Of a stretch of 64,000 nt of DNA, positions 20,461-28,390 are shown piece by piece. A model generated the notes under the pieces. It made no database searches. It was given only the letters and a program-made list of their open reading frames with translations, and was not told the DNA's origin. Positions within the stretch are counted from its first letter, which is position 1. Every line of letters begins with the position of its first letter. Source of the DNA: Sphingomonas sp. HMP9 (GTDB lineage Bacteria > Pseudomonadota > Alphaproteobacteria > Sphingomonadales > Sphingomonadaceae); the NCBI RefSeq assembly GCF_013374115.1, contig NZ_AP022673.1:1144501-1208500 (forward strand), written 5' to 3'. A program made the position numbers and the translations under genes.

Positions 20461-21305
20461 TGGTTCTGTCCTCCGCCCTTGGTCGGAATGACATCCGACT
20501 CCACGGGCTTGTCCCGCTTTTGGTTGCCCGGATCGGGCTCGCCAGCACCGCTTTGCCCGGTGTGCTGAACGTCCTTCTTGGCATAGGGCTCGCTGGGCGC
20601 GGTCGGCACCTTGGTCGGCGTCTGTGCAGCGTCCGCTTTGGCGATCGCGTCGGCCGACAACGGCGTCTGTGCGCCCTTCGCCTGCGGCAACGCACCCTTC
20701 TCGTCACCCGGCAGAACATACTCCGCGCCCTCCCAGGGGGACATGAAGTCGAACGTGCGGAAATCCTGTGCCAGCTGCACCGGCTCGTACACGACGCGCT
20801 TCGCCTCTTCCGAATAGCGCAGCTCGACAAAGCCCGTCAGCGGGAAGTCCTTGCGCTGCGGATGGCCGCGAAAGCCGTAATCGGTCAGGATGCGACGCAG
20901 GTCCGGGTTACCGCTGAACAGCACGCCGTACATGTCATATACTTCGCGCTCGAGCCAACCCGCGACCGGCCAGATGCCCGTCACCGACGGCACCGGCTTT
21001 TCCTCGTCGGTCGCGACGTTCACACGCAACCGGTGATTCCGCGTCAGCGACAGCATGCAATAGACCACCTCGAACCGCTCTGTGCGATCCGGATAATCCA
21101 CGCCGGCGATCTCCATGAGCTGCTGATAGGCAAGCCCGGGCGTATCGCGCAGCGCGATCATCGCATCATACAGATCCTCGCGGCGAACGTGCAACGCGAC
21201 CTCGCCGACATGGTCGACCGCGTCGAGCAGCATGCCGCCAAGCGCAGCGCGTGCCGCGTCGATCACACCGTCGTTCGACGCATAAGCTGGTGCGGGTGCC
21301 CTCAC
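20457..21305 (-). CDS. nuoC: NADH-quinone oxidoreductase subunit C
   Basis: NuoC (30-kDa subunit) helps assemble NuoB and NuoD in the peripheral arm. The conserved core covers roughly residues 1-200, with [40 protein letters not shown] and the signature [20 protein letters not shown] with GFVELRY after it. After [19 protein letters not shown] sequence the protein continues for about 80 residues of low complexity rich in Ala, Pro, Lys and Gln, probably disordered. GTG start at 21305 overlaps the nuoB stop (GTGA). Confidence 0.96.
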   Translation of the reverse strand: MRAPAPAYASNDGVIDAARAALGGMLLDAVDHVGEVALHVRREDLYDAMIALRDTPGLAYQQLMEIAGVDYPDRTERFEVVYCMLSLTRNHRLRVNVATDEEKPVPSVTGIWPVAGWLEREVYDMYGVLFSGNPDLRRILTDYGFRGHPQRKDFPLTGFVELRYSEEAKRVVYEPVQLAQDFRTFDFMSPWEGAEYVLPGDEKGALPQAKGAQTPLSADAIAKADAAQTPTKVPTAPSEPYAKKDVQHTGQSGAGEPDPGNQKRDKPVESDVIPTKGGGQNQ

Positions 21306-21865
21306 CGTTCGATGCTCCCGGACCGCCGGATCTTACGCTGCAACTGCATGATGCCGTAGAGCAACGCTTCCGCGGTCGGCGGGCAACCGGGGACATAGAT
21401 ATCCACCGGCACGATCCGATCACAGCCACGCACGACGCTGTAGCTATAATGATAATAGCCGCCGCCGTTCGCGCACGATCCCATCGAGATCACGTATTTC
21501 GGCTCCGACATCTGGTCGTAGACCTTGCGCAGTGCCGGTGCCATCTTGTTGCACAGCGTCCCCGCGACGATCATCACGTCCGACTGGCGCGGGCTGGCGC
21601 GCGGTGCGGCGCCGAACCGCTCGAGATCGTAGCGCGGCATGTTGACGTGGATCATCTCGACCGCGCAGCAGGCGAGCCCGAACGTCATCCACCACAGCGA
21701 GCCGGTACGGGCCCACTGAAACAATTCCTCGGTCGAGGTGACCAGAAAACCCTTGTCGGTCAGTTCACCGTTGAGGCCGTCGAAAAACCCCTGGTCGGGC
21801 GGCACGATGGCGCCACCGCCGGCGGGTGCCAGCAAACCATTTTGGGGCGTGAGCTCTACTCCCAA
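21302..21865 (-). CDS. nuoB: NADH-quinone oxidoreductase subunit B
   Basis: NuoB carries cluster N2, the last iron-sulfur centre before quinone. The motif set is complete: the tandem cysteines in [28 protein letters not shown] and [15 protein letters not shown]. The start is debatable. I chose the TTG at 21865 because GAAGAAGGGAG lies just upstream at good spacing; the product then begins [10 protein letters not shown] and the codon overlaps the last codons of nuoA. An ATG at 21886 in the same frame has no ribosome-binding site before it and would read through that purine stretch as MEEGSTR. Confidence 0.96.
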   Translation of the reverse strand: MGVELTPQNGLLAPAGGGAIVPPDQGFFDGLNGELTDKGFLVTSTEELFQWARTGSLWWMTFGLACCAVEMIHVNMPRYDLERFGAAPRASPRQSDVMIVAGTLCNKMAPALRKVYDQMSEPKYVISMGSCANGGGYYHYSYSVVRGCDRIVPVDIYVPGCPPTAEALLYGIMQLQRKIRRSGSIER

Positions 21866-22230
21866 TCGAGTGCTCCCTTCTTCCATGCATAGGCGAGGCC
21901 GAGGGCCAGTTCGCCGATAAAGACCATCATCGAAATCCACGCGGTCCAGCCGAGCGTGAAGACCGAGACGGCCCAGGGATACAGGAACGCCGCCTCGAGA
22001 TCGAAGATGATGAAGAGGATGGCGATCAGGTAGAAGCGCACGTCGAACTGGCTGCGCGGATCTTCGAATGCGGGAAAGCCGCACTCATATTCGCTGAGCT
22101 TTTCAGGCGTGGGCTTATGCGATCCGGTCAGCCGCGAGACGGCCATCGGCAGGAACACGAACGTGCTCGACAACGCGATGGCGATCCCGAGGAACAGGAG
22201 GATCGGAAGATAGTGCGACAGGTCGACCAA
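21856..22230 (-). CDS. nuoA: NADH-quinone oxidoreductase subunit A
   Basis: NuoA is the three-helix membrane subunit at the junction of the two arms of complex I. The 124-residue protein has the loop motif [20 protein letters not shown] and the helix [20 protein letters not shown], both diagnostic. It begins with TTG at 22230, preceded by GAGAAG. It is the first gene of the operon, so the promoter should lie within 22231-22500. Confidence 0.96.
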   Translation of the reverse strand: MVDLSHYLPILLFLGIAIALSSTFVFLPMAVSRLTGSHKPTPEKLSEYECGFPAFEDPRSQFDVRFYLIAILFIIFDLEAAFLYPWAVSVFTLGWTAWISMMVFIGELALGLAYAWKKGALDWE

Positions 22231-22796
22231 ATTGCTTCTCGCAAGTGCGAACGGAACGGGGCCGCTTTAGGCCGATGGGGGGTGATGGGCAAGGCGTGGA
22301 GGGTGTGAGAATCACTCGCAAGTGGAGGGACTGGGTTAGTGGAAACATGCGTTACCCGGCGTGCCTGCTTGCTACCGCCAACGCTTGCTGAATGGGCACA
22401 ACGCACCGTCACCACGAAGTAGTACCTGGAGCCCCGACGCCAGCAGCCAGCCGTCGGAGAGAATACGCAACGGGTGTCGAAATGAGTTAGGCGCGGCGGA
22501 ATGGGGCAGATCGTGCCCGATCTCACAATCCTCCCCCGCCAGGGGGAGATGTCGCCAACGACGACGGACGGGGCGGACACGGAACAGACGTTGGCTAGTT
22601 ACGCCCTCTGTCAGGTGAACGCCTGTCCACCTTGCGGGGGAAGATACGAGGACGCTCTATTCCCCGTCATCCTGACGAAAGTCAGGATCCAGAGCCAACA
22701 GGGTTACCGTCTGAAACCCTAGACCCTGACTTTCGTCAGGATGACGGAGGAAGCGTTCCGATCCGCCCTGGATACCACCGTCACGATCGTCAGGCG
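22231..22796. other. Intergenic region upstream of nuoA with repeats
   Basis: This 566-base stretch is bounded by nuoA (transcribed away) and the 3' end of the inositol monophosphatase gene. The first 250 bases should hold the nuo promoter and leader, but no clear -35/-10 is visible. The rest contains a CTCCCCCGCCAGGGGGAG element at 22531-22548 with a trailing GGACACGGAACAG, shared with the repeat at 51932-52052, and the long inverted repeat at 22664-22747. I find no convincing gene. Confidence 0.5.
22664..22747. repeat. Inverted repeat, CGTCATCCTGACGAAAGTCAG family
   Basis: The left arm begins CGTCATCCTGACGAAAGTCA followed by GGATCC, and the right arm is its complement (CTGACTTTCGTCAGGATGAC then GG). 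About 30 bases lie between the arms. The same arms occur at 58331-58411, and a shorter relative is at 55872-55913. Each arm also contains an internal CTGACGAAAGTCAG palindrome. Confidence 0.8.
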
Positions 22797-23609
22797 TTAG
22801 CGCAGCGCGCCGGCGACCAGCTTATGCAGCCGCGAGTGCAGCGCATCGTTCGCCGCAAGGAACTCGTTGCGCTCCATGGCCCGATCACCACCACGGAAGT
22901 CGGTGACGAAACCGCCGGCTTCCTTCACCAGCAGCATCCCCGCTGCAACATCCCAAGGCTTCAGGTTCGATTCCCAGAACCCGTCGAACCGGCCAGCAGC
23001 CAGCCAGGCCAGATCGAGCGCTGCCGCGCCAAGCCGCCGGATCCCCGCAACCTCAGGCGCGACCGCGCCGAAGATCCGGCTCCACTGCGCAAAGTCGCCA
23101 TGCCCGAGGAACGGGATCCCCGTGGCGATCAGCGATTCGGACAGGTCGCGACGCGACGACACGCGAAGACGCTGGTCGGTGAGCCACGCGCCCCGGCCCT
23201 TCTCGGCCCAGAAGCTCTCGTCGGTCAGCGGCTGATAGACGAGCGCGGTCGTCACCTCGCGCTTGCCGTTCGGCAGCGGCTCCTCGACTGCGATCGAGAT
23301 GCAGAAATGCGGGATGCCGTGCAGGAAGTTCGACGTGCCATCCAAGGGATCTACGATGAAGCGTGGCTTGTTCGGATCACCCTCGACCTCGCCGCGCTCC
23401 TCCATCAGCATGCCCCAGTCGGGACGCGCGTGGCTCAACTCTTCGAAGATCGTCTGCTCGGCACGCTGGTCGGCTTGGCTGACGAAGTCGGCCGGACCCT
23501 TGCGGCTCACCTGGAGCTGCTGGACCTCGTTGAAGTCGCGACGCAGGCGCGGCGCGGCCTTGCGGGCAGCGCGCTCGATGACGGTCATGATGCCGGAATG
23601 GCTGGGCAT
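22797..23609 (-). CDS. suhB: Inositol monophosphatase family protein
   Basis: This 270-residue Mg-dependent phosphatase belongs to the IMPase/SuhB family, which hydrolyses inositol-1-phosphate and related sugar or nucleotide phosphates. Metal-site motifs are present: the glutamate in MLMEERGEV, the core IVDPLDGTSNFLHG (the DPxDGT motif), and the C-terminal LKPWDVAAGMLLVKEAGG. ATG 23609 is preceded by GGAG at good spacing. It is the last gene of the group L,D-transpeptidase, M23 peptidase, EF-P, IMPase on the minus strand. The substrate in this organism cannot be read from sequence. Confidence 0.95.
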   Translation of the reverse strand: MPSHSGIMTVIERAARKAAPRLRRDFNEVQQLQVSRKGPADFVSQADQRAEQTIFEELSHARPDWGMLMEERGEVEGDPNKPRFIVDPLDGTSNFLHGIPHFCISIAVEEPLPNGKREVTTALVYQPLTDESFWAEKGRGAWLTDQRLRVSSRRDLSESLIATGIPFLGHGDFAQWSRIFGAVAPEVAGIRRLGAAALDLAWLAAGRFDGFWESNLKPWDVAAGMLLVKEAGGFVTDFRGGDRAMERNEFLAANDALHSRLHKLVAGALR

Positions 23610-23710
23610 TAAAAATCTCCACCTCTCCACTTGGAAGAGGGCGGGTTGGTGTTCCCAGGAAAGTGGCGCGATAACGCAGCCAGCACTCACCCTTCTTCAA
23701 ATCGCGACGG

Positions 23711-24274
23711 TTAGTCCGCGCGTCTTACATAGGTCTGCTCGTACACGTCGACCACGATCCGCGTGCCCGCACCGATATGCGGCGGGACCATCACGCGGAC
23801 GCCGTTCTCGAGCACTGCGGGCTTGTACGACGACGACGCGGTCTGGCCCTTCACGACGGCATCCGCCTCGACGATCATCGCCTCGATCGTGTCGGGCAGC
23901 TGGACCGAGATCGGCCGCTCTTCCCAGAGCTCCATCACCACGTCCATGCCGTCCTGCAGGAACGCGGCGGCGTCGCCCAGGATATCGGCATCGAGCGAGA
24001 TCTGCTCGTAGTTGATCTTGTCCATGAAGGTGAGCATATCGCCTTCGCGGAACAGGAACTGGAAGTCGACGGTCTCGAGCCGCACCTTCTCGACGCTCTC
24101 GGCGGAGCGGAAACGGACGTTGTTCTTGCGGCCGTCGATGAGGTTCTTCATCTCGACCTGCATATATGCACCGCCCTTGCCGGGCTGGGTGTGCTGAATC
24201 TTGACGGCGCGCCAGATGCCGCCCTCATATTCGAGGATGTTGCCGGGACGAATCTCGACCGCGTTGATCTTCAT
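23711..24274 (-). CDS. efp: Elongation factor P
   Basis: EF-P binds stalled ribosomes at polyproline stretches and promotes peptide bond formation. The 187-residue protein has the three-domain length. The domain I loop reads [18 protein letters not shown], with the lysine that is modified in many bacteria at about residue 33. The C-terminal [20 protein letters not shown] and [18 protein letters not shown] are family typical. ATG 24274 begins [14 protein letters not shown]. The modification enzymes (EpmA/B or EarP) are not in this window. Confidence 0.97.
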   Translation of the reverse strand: MKINAVEIRPGNILEYEGGIWRAVKIQHTQPGKGGAYMQVEMKNLIDGRKNNVRFRSAESVEKVRLETVDFQFLFREGDMLTFMDKINYEQISLDADILGDAAAFLQDGMDVVMELWEERPISVQLPDTIEAMIVEADAVVKGQTASSSYKPAVLENGVRVMVPPHIGAGTRIVVDVYEQTYVRRAD

Positions 24275-24361
24275 GACCGATTCCTGCTGGAAAGAGCTAG
24301 GGGCCGTCCGCAAAGCATCGCCGTGGAGGCGTGGCTCTGCGGAAACCTGAAGCGGCGGGCT

Positions 24362-24967
24362 TTAGCGGGCGCGCTCGCGTCCGGCAAGCAGTGGGTACGG
24401 GTTCACATTCTCGCCCTGCCACCAGCGCTCGCCCGGCTGCATCTTGGTCAACCCGAAATGCAGGTGGTAATTGCCCGCCCCGGCATCACCGGTATCGCCG
24501 ACATAGCCGAGCGTGTCGCCCGCCTTAACCGCCATACCCTCGCGGATACCGGCCGCGTACCCGGCGAGATGCGCATAATAATATGTCCACCGCCGATCGG
24601 GGGAGCGGACGTAGAGCGTGATCCCGCCAAGCCCGCTCTGGAAGAGCTTCTCGATCCGCCCAGGCGCGGCCGCGACGACCGGCGTTCCGCCCGCCGCCAT
24701 AATGTCCGTCCCGTGATGGCCGCGCAGACCGCCGCCACGTGCATCGTTCCAGCTGTCCGCAATAGCCTTCCGCAAAACGCCGGCCACTGGCACGGCCAGC
24801 GCGCCGGCCGTCACAGGATCGGCAGCGACTTCGGCGAAAGGCGCTGGCTTGCGCCAAGGCACGCGCCGCTCGATGCCGCTACCGCTGCTGCCGAACGACA
24901 CCATCGAGGCGAACGCGCCGACCACTACCACGATCAACCCGAGAATGATCCAGAACGTCCGCGTCAT
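24362..24967 (-). CDS. M23 family metallopeptidase, membrane anchored
   Basis: The 201-residue protein has an N-terminal transmembrane anchor (residues 5-25, FWIILGLIVVVVGAFASMV) and a C-terminal LytM/M23 domain. The zinc motifs are complete: HHGTD (HxxxD near residue 84), YYYAHLAGY, and NYHLHFGL (HxH). M23 enzymes of this type cut peptidoglycan cross-bridges or act in cell separation. The domain is compact with no coiled coil, unlike EnvC. It starts 4 bases after the L,D-transpeptidase stop, so the two wall enzymes are probably cotranscribed. Confidence 0.92.
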   Translation of the reverse strand: MTRTFWIILGLIVVVVGAFASMVSFGSSGSGIERRVPWRKPAPFAEVAADPVTAGALAVPVAGVLRKAIADSWNDARGGGLRGHHGTDIMAAGGTPVVAAAPGRIEKLFQSGLGGITLYVRSPDRRWTYYYAHLAGYAAGIREGMAVKAGDTLGYVGDTGDAGAGNYHLHFGLTKMQPGERWWQGENVNPYPLLAGRERAR

Positions 24968-24971
24968 CGCC

Positions 24972-25985
24972 TCAGGCCTGGAAGACGGCCTTGGTCCCCG
25001 GCTTGATCATCATCGACAGCCGTGCCGCATCCCAGTTGGTCAGGCGAATGCAGCCATGGCTTTCCGCGCGCCCGATAGTCTCGGGATTCGGCGTCCCGTG
25101 AATCCCGTAATGCTCCTTCGACAGGTCCATCCACACGACGCCGACCGGACCGTTCGGCCCCGGCGGCAGCATTTCCTTCTGCTGCCCCTTCTTCGAATCC
25201 CAGAAGAGCGCCGGGTTGAAGTGGAACTTGGGGTTATAGTCGGACCCCTTGATCGTCCACGTGCCAAGCGGCAGCGGATCGTGGCTCGAGCCCATGGTCG
25301 CGGAGAACTGCGCGATCAGCTTGTCGTTGGCATCGAGCACGCGGAGCACGCCATCGGACTTGTCGACGACGATATGATCCGCCTGCGGCTGCTTCGCATC
25401 CACGTTGAGCGTGGTGAGCGTCGCGATCCAGTCGGGCTTCAGCTTCGGATCATAAGCGCGCGAGGTCGGCACCGCATCGGGCACCACGATCTTTGCGCCC
25501 GGAGTCAGCTTCGTCGTCGGCGAATTCAGCGCCACGATTACCGCCGGCGTCGTGTGGAACATCTCGCCCAACTTCTCCATGACGGTCTTGTAGCCGAGCG
25601 ACGGGAGTTCGGCCTGTTTGGCGGGATCCTTCGGGAACGGATTGACGAACGGCCCCGCCAGCATCTCCGGCGTCAGCGCAACCGTTACGGTCGGCCGCGC
25701 GGCGCGGTATGGATACAGCGCCTGCAACGTCCGCGCGTCCGGTTTGCCGGTGACCGGCAACCCCTTCGACTCCTGGAATCCCTTTAGCGCAGCAACCAGC
25801 GACTGCCCGCCGCGGCCGTCGAGCACGCCCGGCCCGAAGCCGAGATGGTCGAGGATCACCTGGACGTGCAGCACGTTGCGGTCGATCGGGACGGATTTGG
25901 CTGGCGCCGCCTGCGCCAAAACGGGCGACGTGACACCCAGCAGGCAGGCCGCCAAAACCGAAGCCTTCATCGCAAATGCCGTCAT
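24972..25985 (-). CDS. L,D-transpeptidase (YkuD family), exported
   Basis: This 337-residue exported protein has a signal peptide (KASVLAACLLGVTSPVLA, cleaved about residue 25), a peptidoglycan-binding-type region (residues 36-90, HLGFGPGVLDGRGGQSLVAA), a LysM-like segment (MFHTTPAVIVALN) and a C-terminal YkuD domain. The catalytic motif is HGTPNPETIGRAESHGCIRL, i.e. the HxxxxxxxxxxxSHGCxR signature with the cysteine nucleophile. The family makes 3-3 cross-links in peptidoglycan or attaches lipoproteins. A second ATG 15 bases inside (MKASVLAA) could be the real start. Confidence 0.93.
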   Translation of the reverse strand: MTAFAMKASVLAACLLGVTSPVLAQAAPAKSVPIDRNVLHVQVILDHLGFGPGVLDGRGGQSLVAALKGFQESKGLPVTGKPDARTLQALYPYRAARPTVTVALTPEMLAGPFVNPFPKDPAKQAELPSLGYKTVMEKLGEMFHTTPAVIVALNSPTTKLTPGAKIVVPDAVPTSRAYDPKLKPDWIATLTTLNVDAKQPQADHIVVDKSDGVLRVLDANDKLIAQFSATMGSSHDPLPLGTWTIKGSDYNPKFHFNPALFWDSKKGQQKEMLPPGPNGPVGVVWMDLSKEHYGIHGTPNPETIGRAESHGCIRLTNWDAARLSMMIKPGTKAVFQA

Positions 25986-26049
25986 GCCATTACCCCAAAC
26001 CGTTACGCTACTGCATCAAACGGTCGGGACGACGGTTGTTTCCAACGAC

Positions 26050-26739
26050 TCAACGCTTCGCAAGAACCTCGCCGAACGCCTTGATCGCCGCGACTTCGTC
26101 ACCGGCCCAAACGGCGCTCGAGACGGCAATGAAGTCCGCTCCGGCCGCCACCAGCGGCAAGGCATTCTGCGGATTGATCCCGCCGATCGCGACGCACGGC
26201 ATCTCGAACAGCGTTGACCACCAGGACAGGATCACCGGCTCGGCCCTATGCTCGACGGTCTTCGTGGTGGTCGGATGGAACGCGCCGAACGCGGCATAGT
26301 CGGCCCCGGCCTCGCCCGCTTCCATCGCCAGGTGGCGGCTGCCGTGACAGCTGACTCCGATCTGCGCGTTGGGCCCGAGTTGCGCCCGCGCCTCGCGCGG
26401 ATCGCCATCGTCCTGCCCAAGATGGACGCCGTCCGCATCAAGCCGCTTGGCGAGCCCGATATCGTCGTTGACGATGAACGCGACGTCGCGCTCGGCACAG
26501 ATCGCACGCAACGGCTCGCCGAGCGCGGCCGCGGCATGCTGGTCGATGTCCTTCACCCGGAACTGGAACGCCGCAACCGGGCCGGCGTCGAGCGCTCGTG
26601 CCAGACGTTCGGGGAAGTCGCCGCCGACGTCGAGCGGCGACACCAAATAGAGCTGGCAGGCCGGCCGGCGCATGTCGCGACGGAAATTCTCGGCGAAATT
26701 GGGATCGAGCGGGCCCAGCGGATCTTCGAATTCGGTCAT
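26050..26739 (-). CDS. thiE: Thiamine phosphate synthase
   Basis: This 229-residue TIM-barrel protein of the ThiE/TenI family joins hydroxymethylpyrimidine pyrophosphate and thiazole phosphate to make thiamine phosphate. Visible motifs are FQFRVKD (QxRxK), FIVNDDIGLAKRLDADGVHL with GQDD, IGVSCHGSRHLAMEAGEAGA, AFGAFHPTTTK (GPvFpT-like) and AIGGINPQNALPLVAAGADF. The FHPTTTK loop differs from the canonical FPTxTK. No TPP riboswitch is visible upstream. It lies 75 bases after the aldolase gene, probably in the same transcript. Confidence 0.88.
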   Translation of the reverse strand: MTEFEDPLGPLDPNFAENFRRDMRRPACQLYLVSPLDVGGDFPERLARALDAGPVAAFQFRVKDIDQHAAAALGEPLRAICAERDVAFIVNDDIGLAKRLDADGVHLGQDDGDPREARAQLGPNAQIGVSCHGSRHLAMEAGEAGADYAAFGAFHPTTTKTVEHRAEPVILSWWSTLFEMPCVAIGGINPQNALPLVAAGADFIAVSSAVWAGDEVAAIKAFGEVLAKR

Positions 26740-26814
26740 ATCCGCCCCCTAGCCGCTCGCGCCTGCCACGTCACCCCAGCGCAGGACCGGGACGACGCGC
26801 AGGCCGACCGCAGC

Positions 26815-27735
26815 TTATTCCTCGTTCTTGTAGATGCGGATGATCCGGTCGAGCATCGCCAGCGCCTCGTCACGCGGACGCTGGAAGGTGTTGCGGCCGA
26901 TGATCGAGCCGTTGCCGCCACCGTCGCGAATGTTGCGTGCGTCCTGGAAGATCGCGTCCTCGCCCTTCGACGCGCCGCCCGAGAAGACGTTGATGCGACG
27001 TCCGGCAAAGCTCGACTGGACGACGTGCTTCACGCGGTCCGACTGCTTCGACCAGTCGGTGCCGGCATATAGCGGCTTGGCTTCCTTCTGCTCGATATGC
27101 GCGGTCGGCAGTTTGGTCTTGATGATGTGCGCACCGAGCAGCGCCGCCATGTGCGCGGCATAGGCACCGACGTCGAGCGCCAACTCGCCGTCCTTGGTCA
27201 GCTCGCCACCGCGCGGATACGACCAGATGACCGTCGCGATGCCGACCGACTTGGCCTCTTCGCTCAGCTCGCGGATTTCCTCGACCAAGTCGAAGAACTG
27301 GTCCGCACCCGGATAGATCGTGAAGCCGATCGCCGCCGACCCAAGCCGTACCGCGTCCGACACGGTCGCAGTCACCGCCTGGTCGATCGTCGTCGCCCAG
27401 CTGTTAGAGCTGTTGCACTTCAGGATCGTCGGGATTTGGCCAGCGAACGTATCCGCTCCCGCTTCGAGCATGCCGAGCGGGGCTGCATAGGCGCTGAGGC
27501 CCGCATCGATCGCGAGCTGATAGTGGTAATGCGGATCGTAGGCCGCCGGGTTGACCGAGAAGCTGCGCGCCGGGCCATGCTCGAAGCCCTGATCGACCGG
27601 TAGGATGACGAGCTTGCCGGTGCCGCCGAGCTTGCCCTGCATCAGGATCCTCGCGAGGTTCGCCTTCACCGCCGAACTGGTAGCTTCATACTTGTCGAGA
27701 ATAGTCTTGATTTGCGGAGTGATTGTCGAGGTCAT
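26815..27735 (-). CDS. fba: Class I fructose-bisphosphate aldolase
   Basis: The enzyme cleaves fructose-1,6-bisphosphate through a Schiff base. The 306-residue protein is of the DhnA/FbaB (archaeal-type class I) family: VILPVDQGFEHGPARSF near the N-terminus, IGFTIYPGADQFFDLVEE, ATVIWSYPRGGELTKDGE with YPRG, AALLGAHIIKTKLPTA with the active-site lysine candidate, and NVFSGGASKGEDA for phosphate binding. ATG 27735 is preceded by AAAGGA. It is in a glycolytic run with pgk and gap, interrupted by the toxin-antitoxin pair upstream. Confidence 0.95.
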   Translation of the reverse strand: MTSTITPQIKTILDKYEATSSAVKANLARILMQGKLGGTGKLVILPVDQGFEHGPARSFSVNPAAYDPHYHYQLAIDAGLSAYAAPLGMLEAGADTFAGQIPTILKCNSSNSWATTIDQAVTATVSDAVRLGSAAIGFTIYPGADQFFDLVEEIRELSEEAKSVGIATVIWSYPRGGELTKDGELALDVGAYAAHMAALLGAHIIKTKLPTAHIEQKEAKPLYAGTDWSKQSDRVKHVVQSSFAGRRINVFSGGASKGEDAIFQDARNIRDGGGNGSIIGRNTFQRPRDEALAMLDRIIRIYKNEE

Positions 27736-27755
27736 GGTAAATCCTTTTCTGATTT

Positions 27756-28082
27756 TCAAAGGGCTAGCCAACGGCGAAGTGCCTGATCGACCGCAAACAT
27801 TACTTCGTTGGAGGCGGCGCCAATCCTCTGCCCGATCCGCTCACGCCAGATCGCCTGCAGGCGATCGACTTCGACCTCGCTATCGCGGTTCAAACCGCTC
27901 TCAGCTTCGGCGGCGATCGCCACCCGATAGAACGCGTCGCCGGTAATATGGCTGGTTATAGGACAGATCGTGAGGGCGGGATGGAAATCGTTAAACGCAT
28001 TGGCTTGTACAATCAGGCCCGGGCGAGTCTTGCTTGAAAAATCGCCACGGCCGATCATCGATACGATGTCGCCGCGCTTCAT
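27756..28082 (-). CDS. MazF/PemK-like toxin
   Basis: This 108-residue protein has the start of the MazF/PemK family of mRNA interferases: MKRGDIVSMIGRGD, then TRPGLIVQANAFNDFHPALT and CPITSH, followed by SEVEVDRLQAIWRERIGQRI. The RPGLIVQ strand and the conserved threonine/serine region match the catalytic barrel. These toxins usually cut single-stranded RNA at short sequences. The start overlaps the antitoxin stop by 4 bases (ATGA). It ends 20 bases before the aldolase start, so readthrough into fba is likely. Confidence 0.9.
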   Translation of the reverse strand: MKRGDIVSMIGRGDFSSKTRPGLIVQANAFNDFHPALTICPITSHITGDAFYRVAIAAEAESGLNRDSEVEVDRLQAIWRERIGQRIGAASNEVMFAVDQALRRWLAL

Positions 28083-28342
28083 TCTGCCGCGTGCTTCTTG
28101 GGCAAATCGGTAAGTAAATCTTCGGCAGCGGCAAGATCGGCCCACTCCCAGTCGTCGCTCGTGCGAACACGTGCCTCAGCCCGTAATGACTGCCGCTTGG
28201 CCTCCGCCAGGAAAGCCTCGTCGTGACGCTCTACATACCGGCGCACGGCTTCGCGCGCGATGTCGCTCTTGCTGCGCCCCTGCGTGCGCGCCACTGCGGC
28301 AAGCCGCTCTTCCAAATCGCTATCGAGCCTGACGCCGAGCAT
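28079..28342 (-). CDS. Ribbon-helix-helix antitoxin
   Basis: The 87-residue protein begins with a ribbon-helix-helix DNA-binding domain: MLGVRLDSDLEERLAAVA (beta strand and helix 1), TQGRSKSDIAREAVRRYVER (turn and helix 2). The C-terminal half is charged and helical (AEARVRTSDDWEWADL), suited to wrap the toxin. It precedes the MazF-like gene with a 4-base overlap, the usual antitoxin-first order. A perfect 16-base palindrome 10 bases upstream of its start is the likely operator for autorepression. Confidence 0.9.
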   Translation of the reverse strand: MLGVRLDSDLEERLAAVARTQGRSKSDIAREAVRRYVERHDEAFLAEAKRQSLRAEARVRTSDDWEWADLAAAEDLLTDLPKKHAAE

Positions 28343-28352
28343 CCGAGTCTCC

Positions 28353-28368
28353 GTTTAACATGTTAAAC
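28353..28368. promoter_or_regulatory. Palindromic operator of the toxin-antitoxin operon
   Basis: GTTTAACATGTTAAAC is a perfect 16-base palindrome, AT-rich in a GC-rich genome, located between the pgk stop and the antitoxin start. Ribbon-helix-helix antitoxins bind such sites upstream of their own operon. The TTTAAC/GTTAAA half-sites may also overlap the -10 region. Confidence 0.75.
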
Positions 28369-28390
28369 ATAGCTCGGATGCCGGCGCGTT

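Noticed and set aside
26740..26814. TPP riboswitch before thiE
   Set aside because: The 75 bases upstream of thiE are too short and lack the CTGAGA core expected for a THI element.
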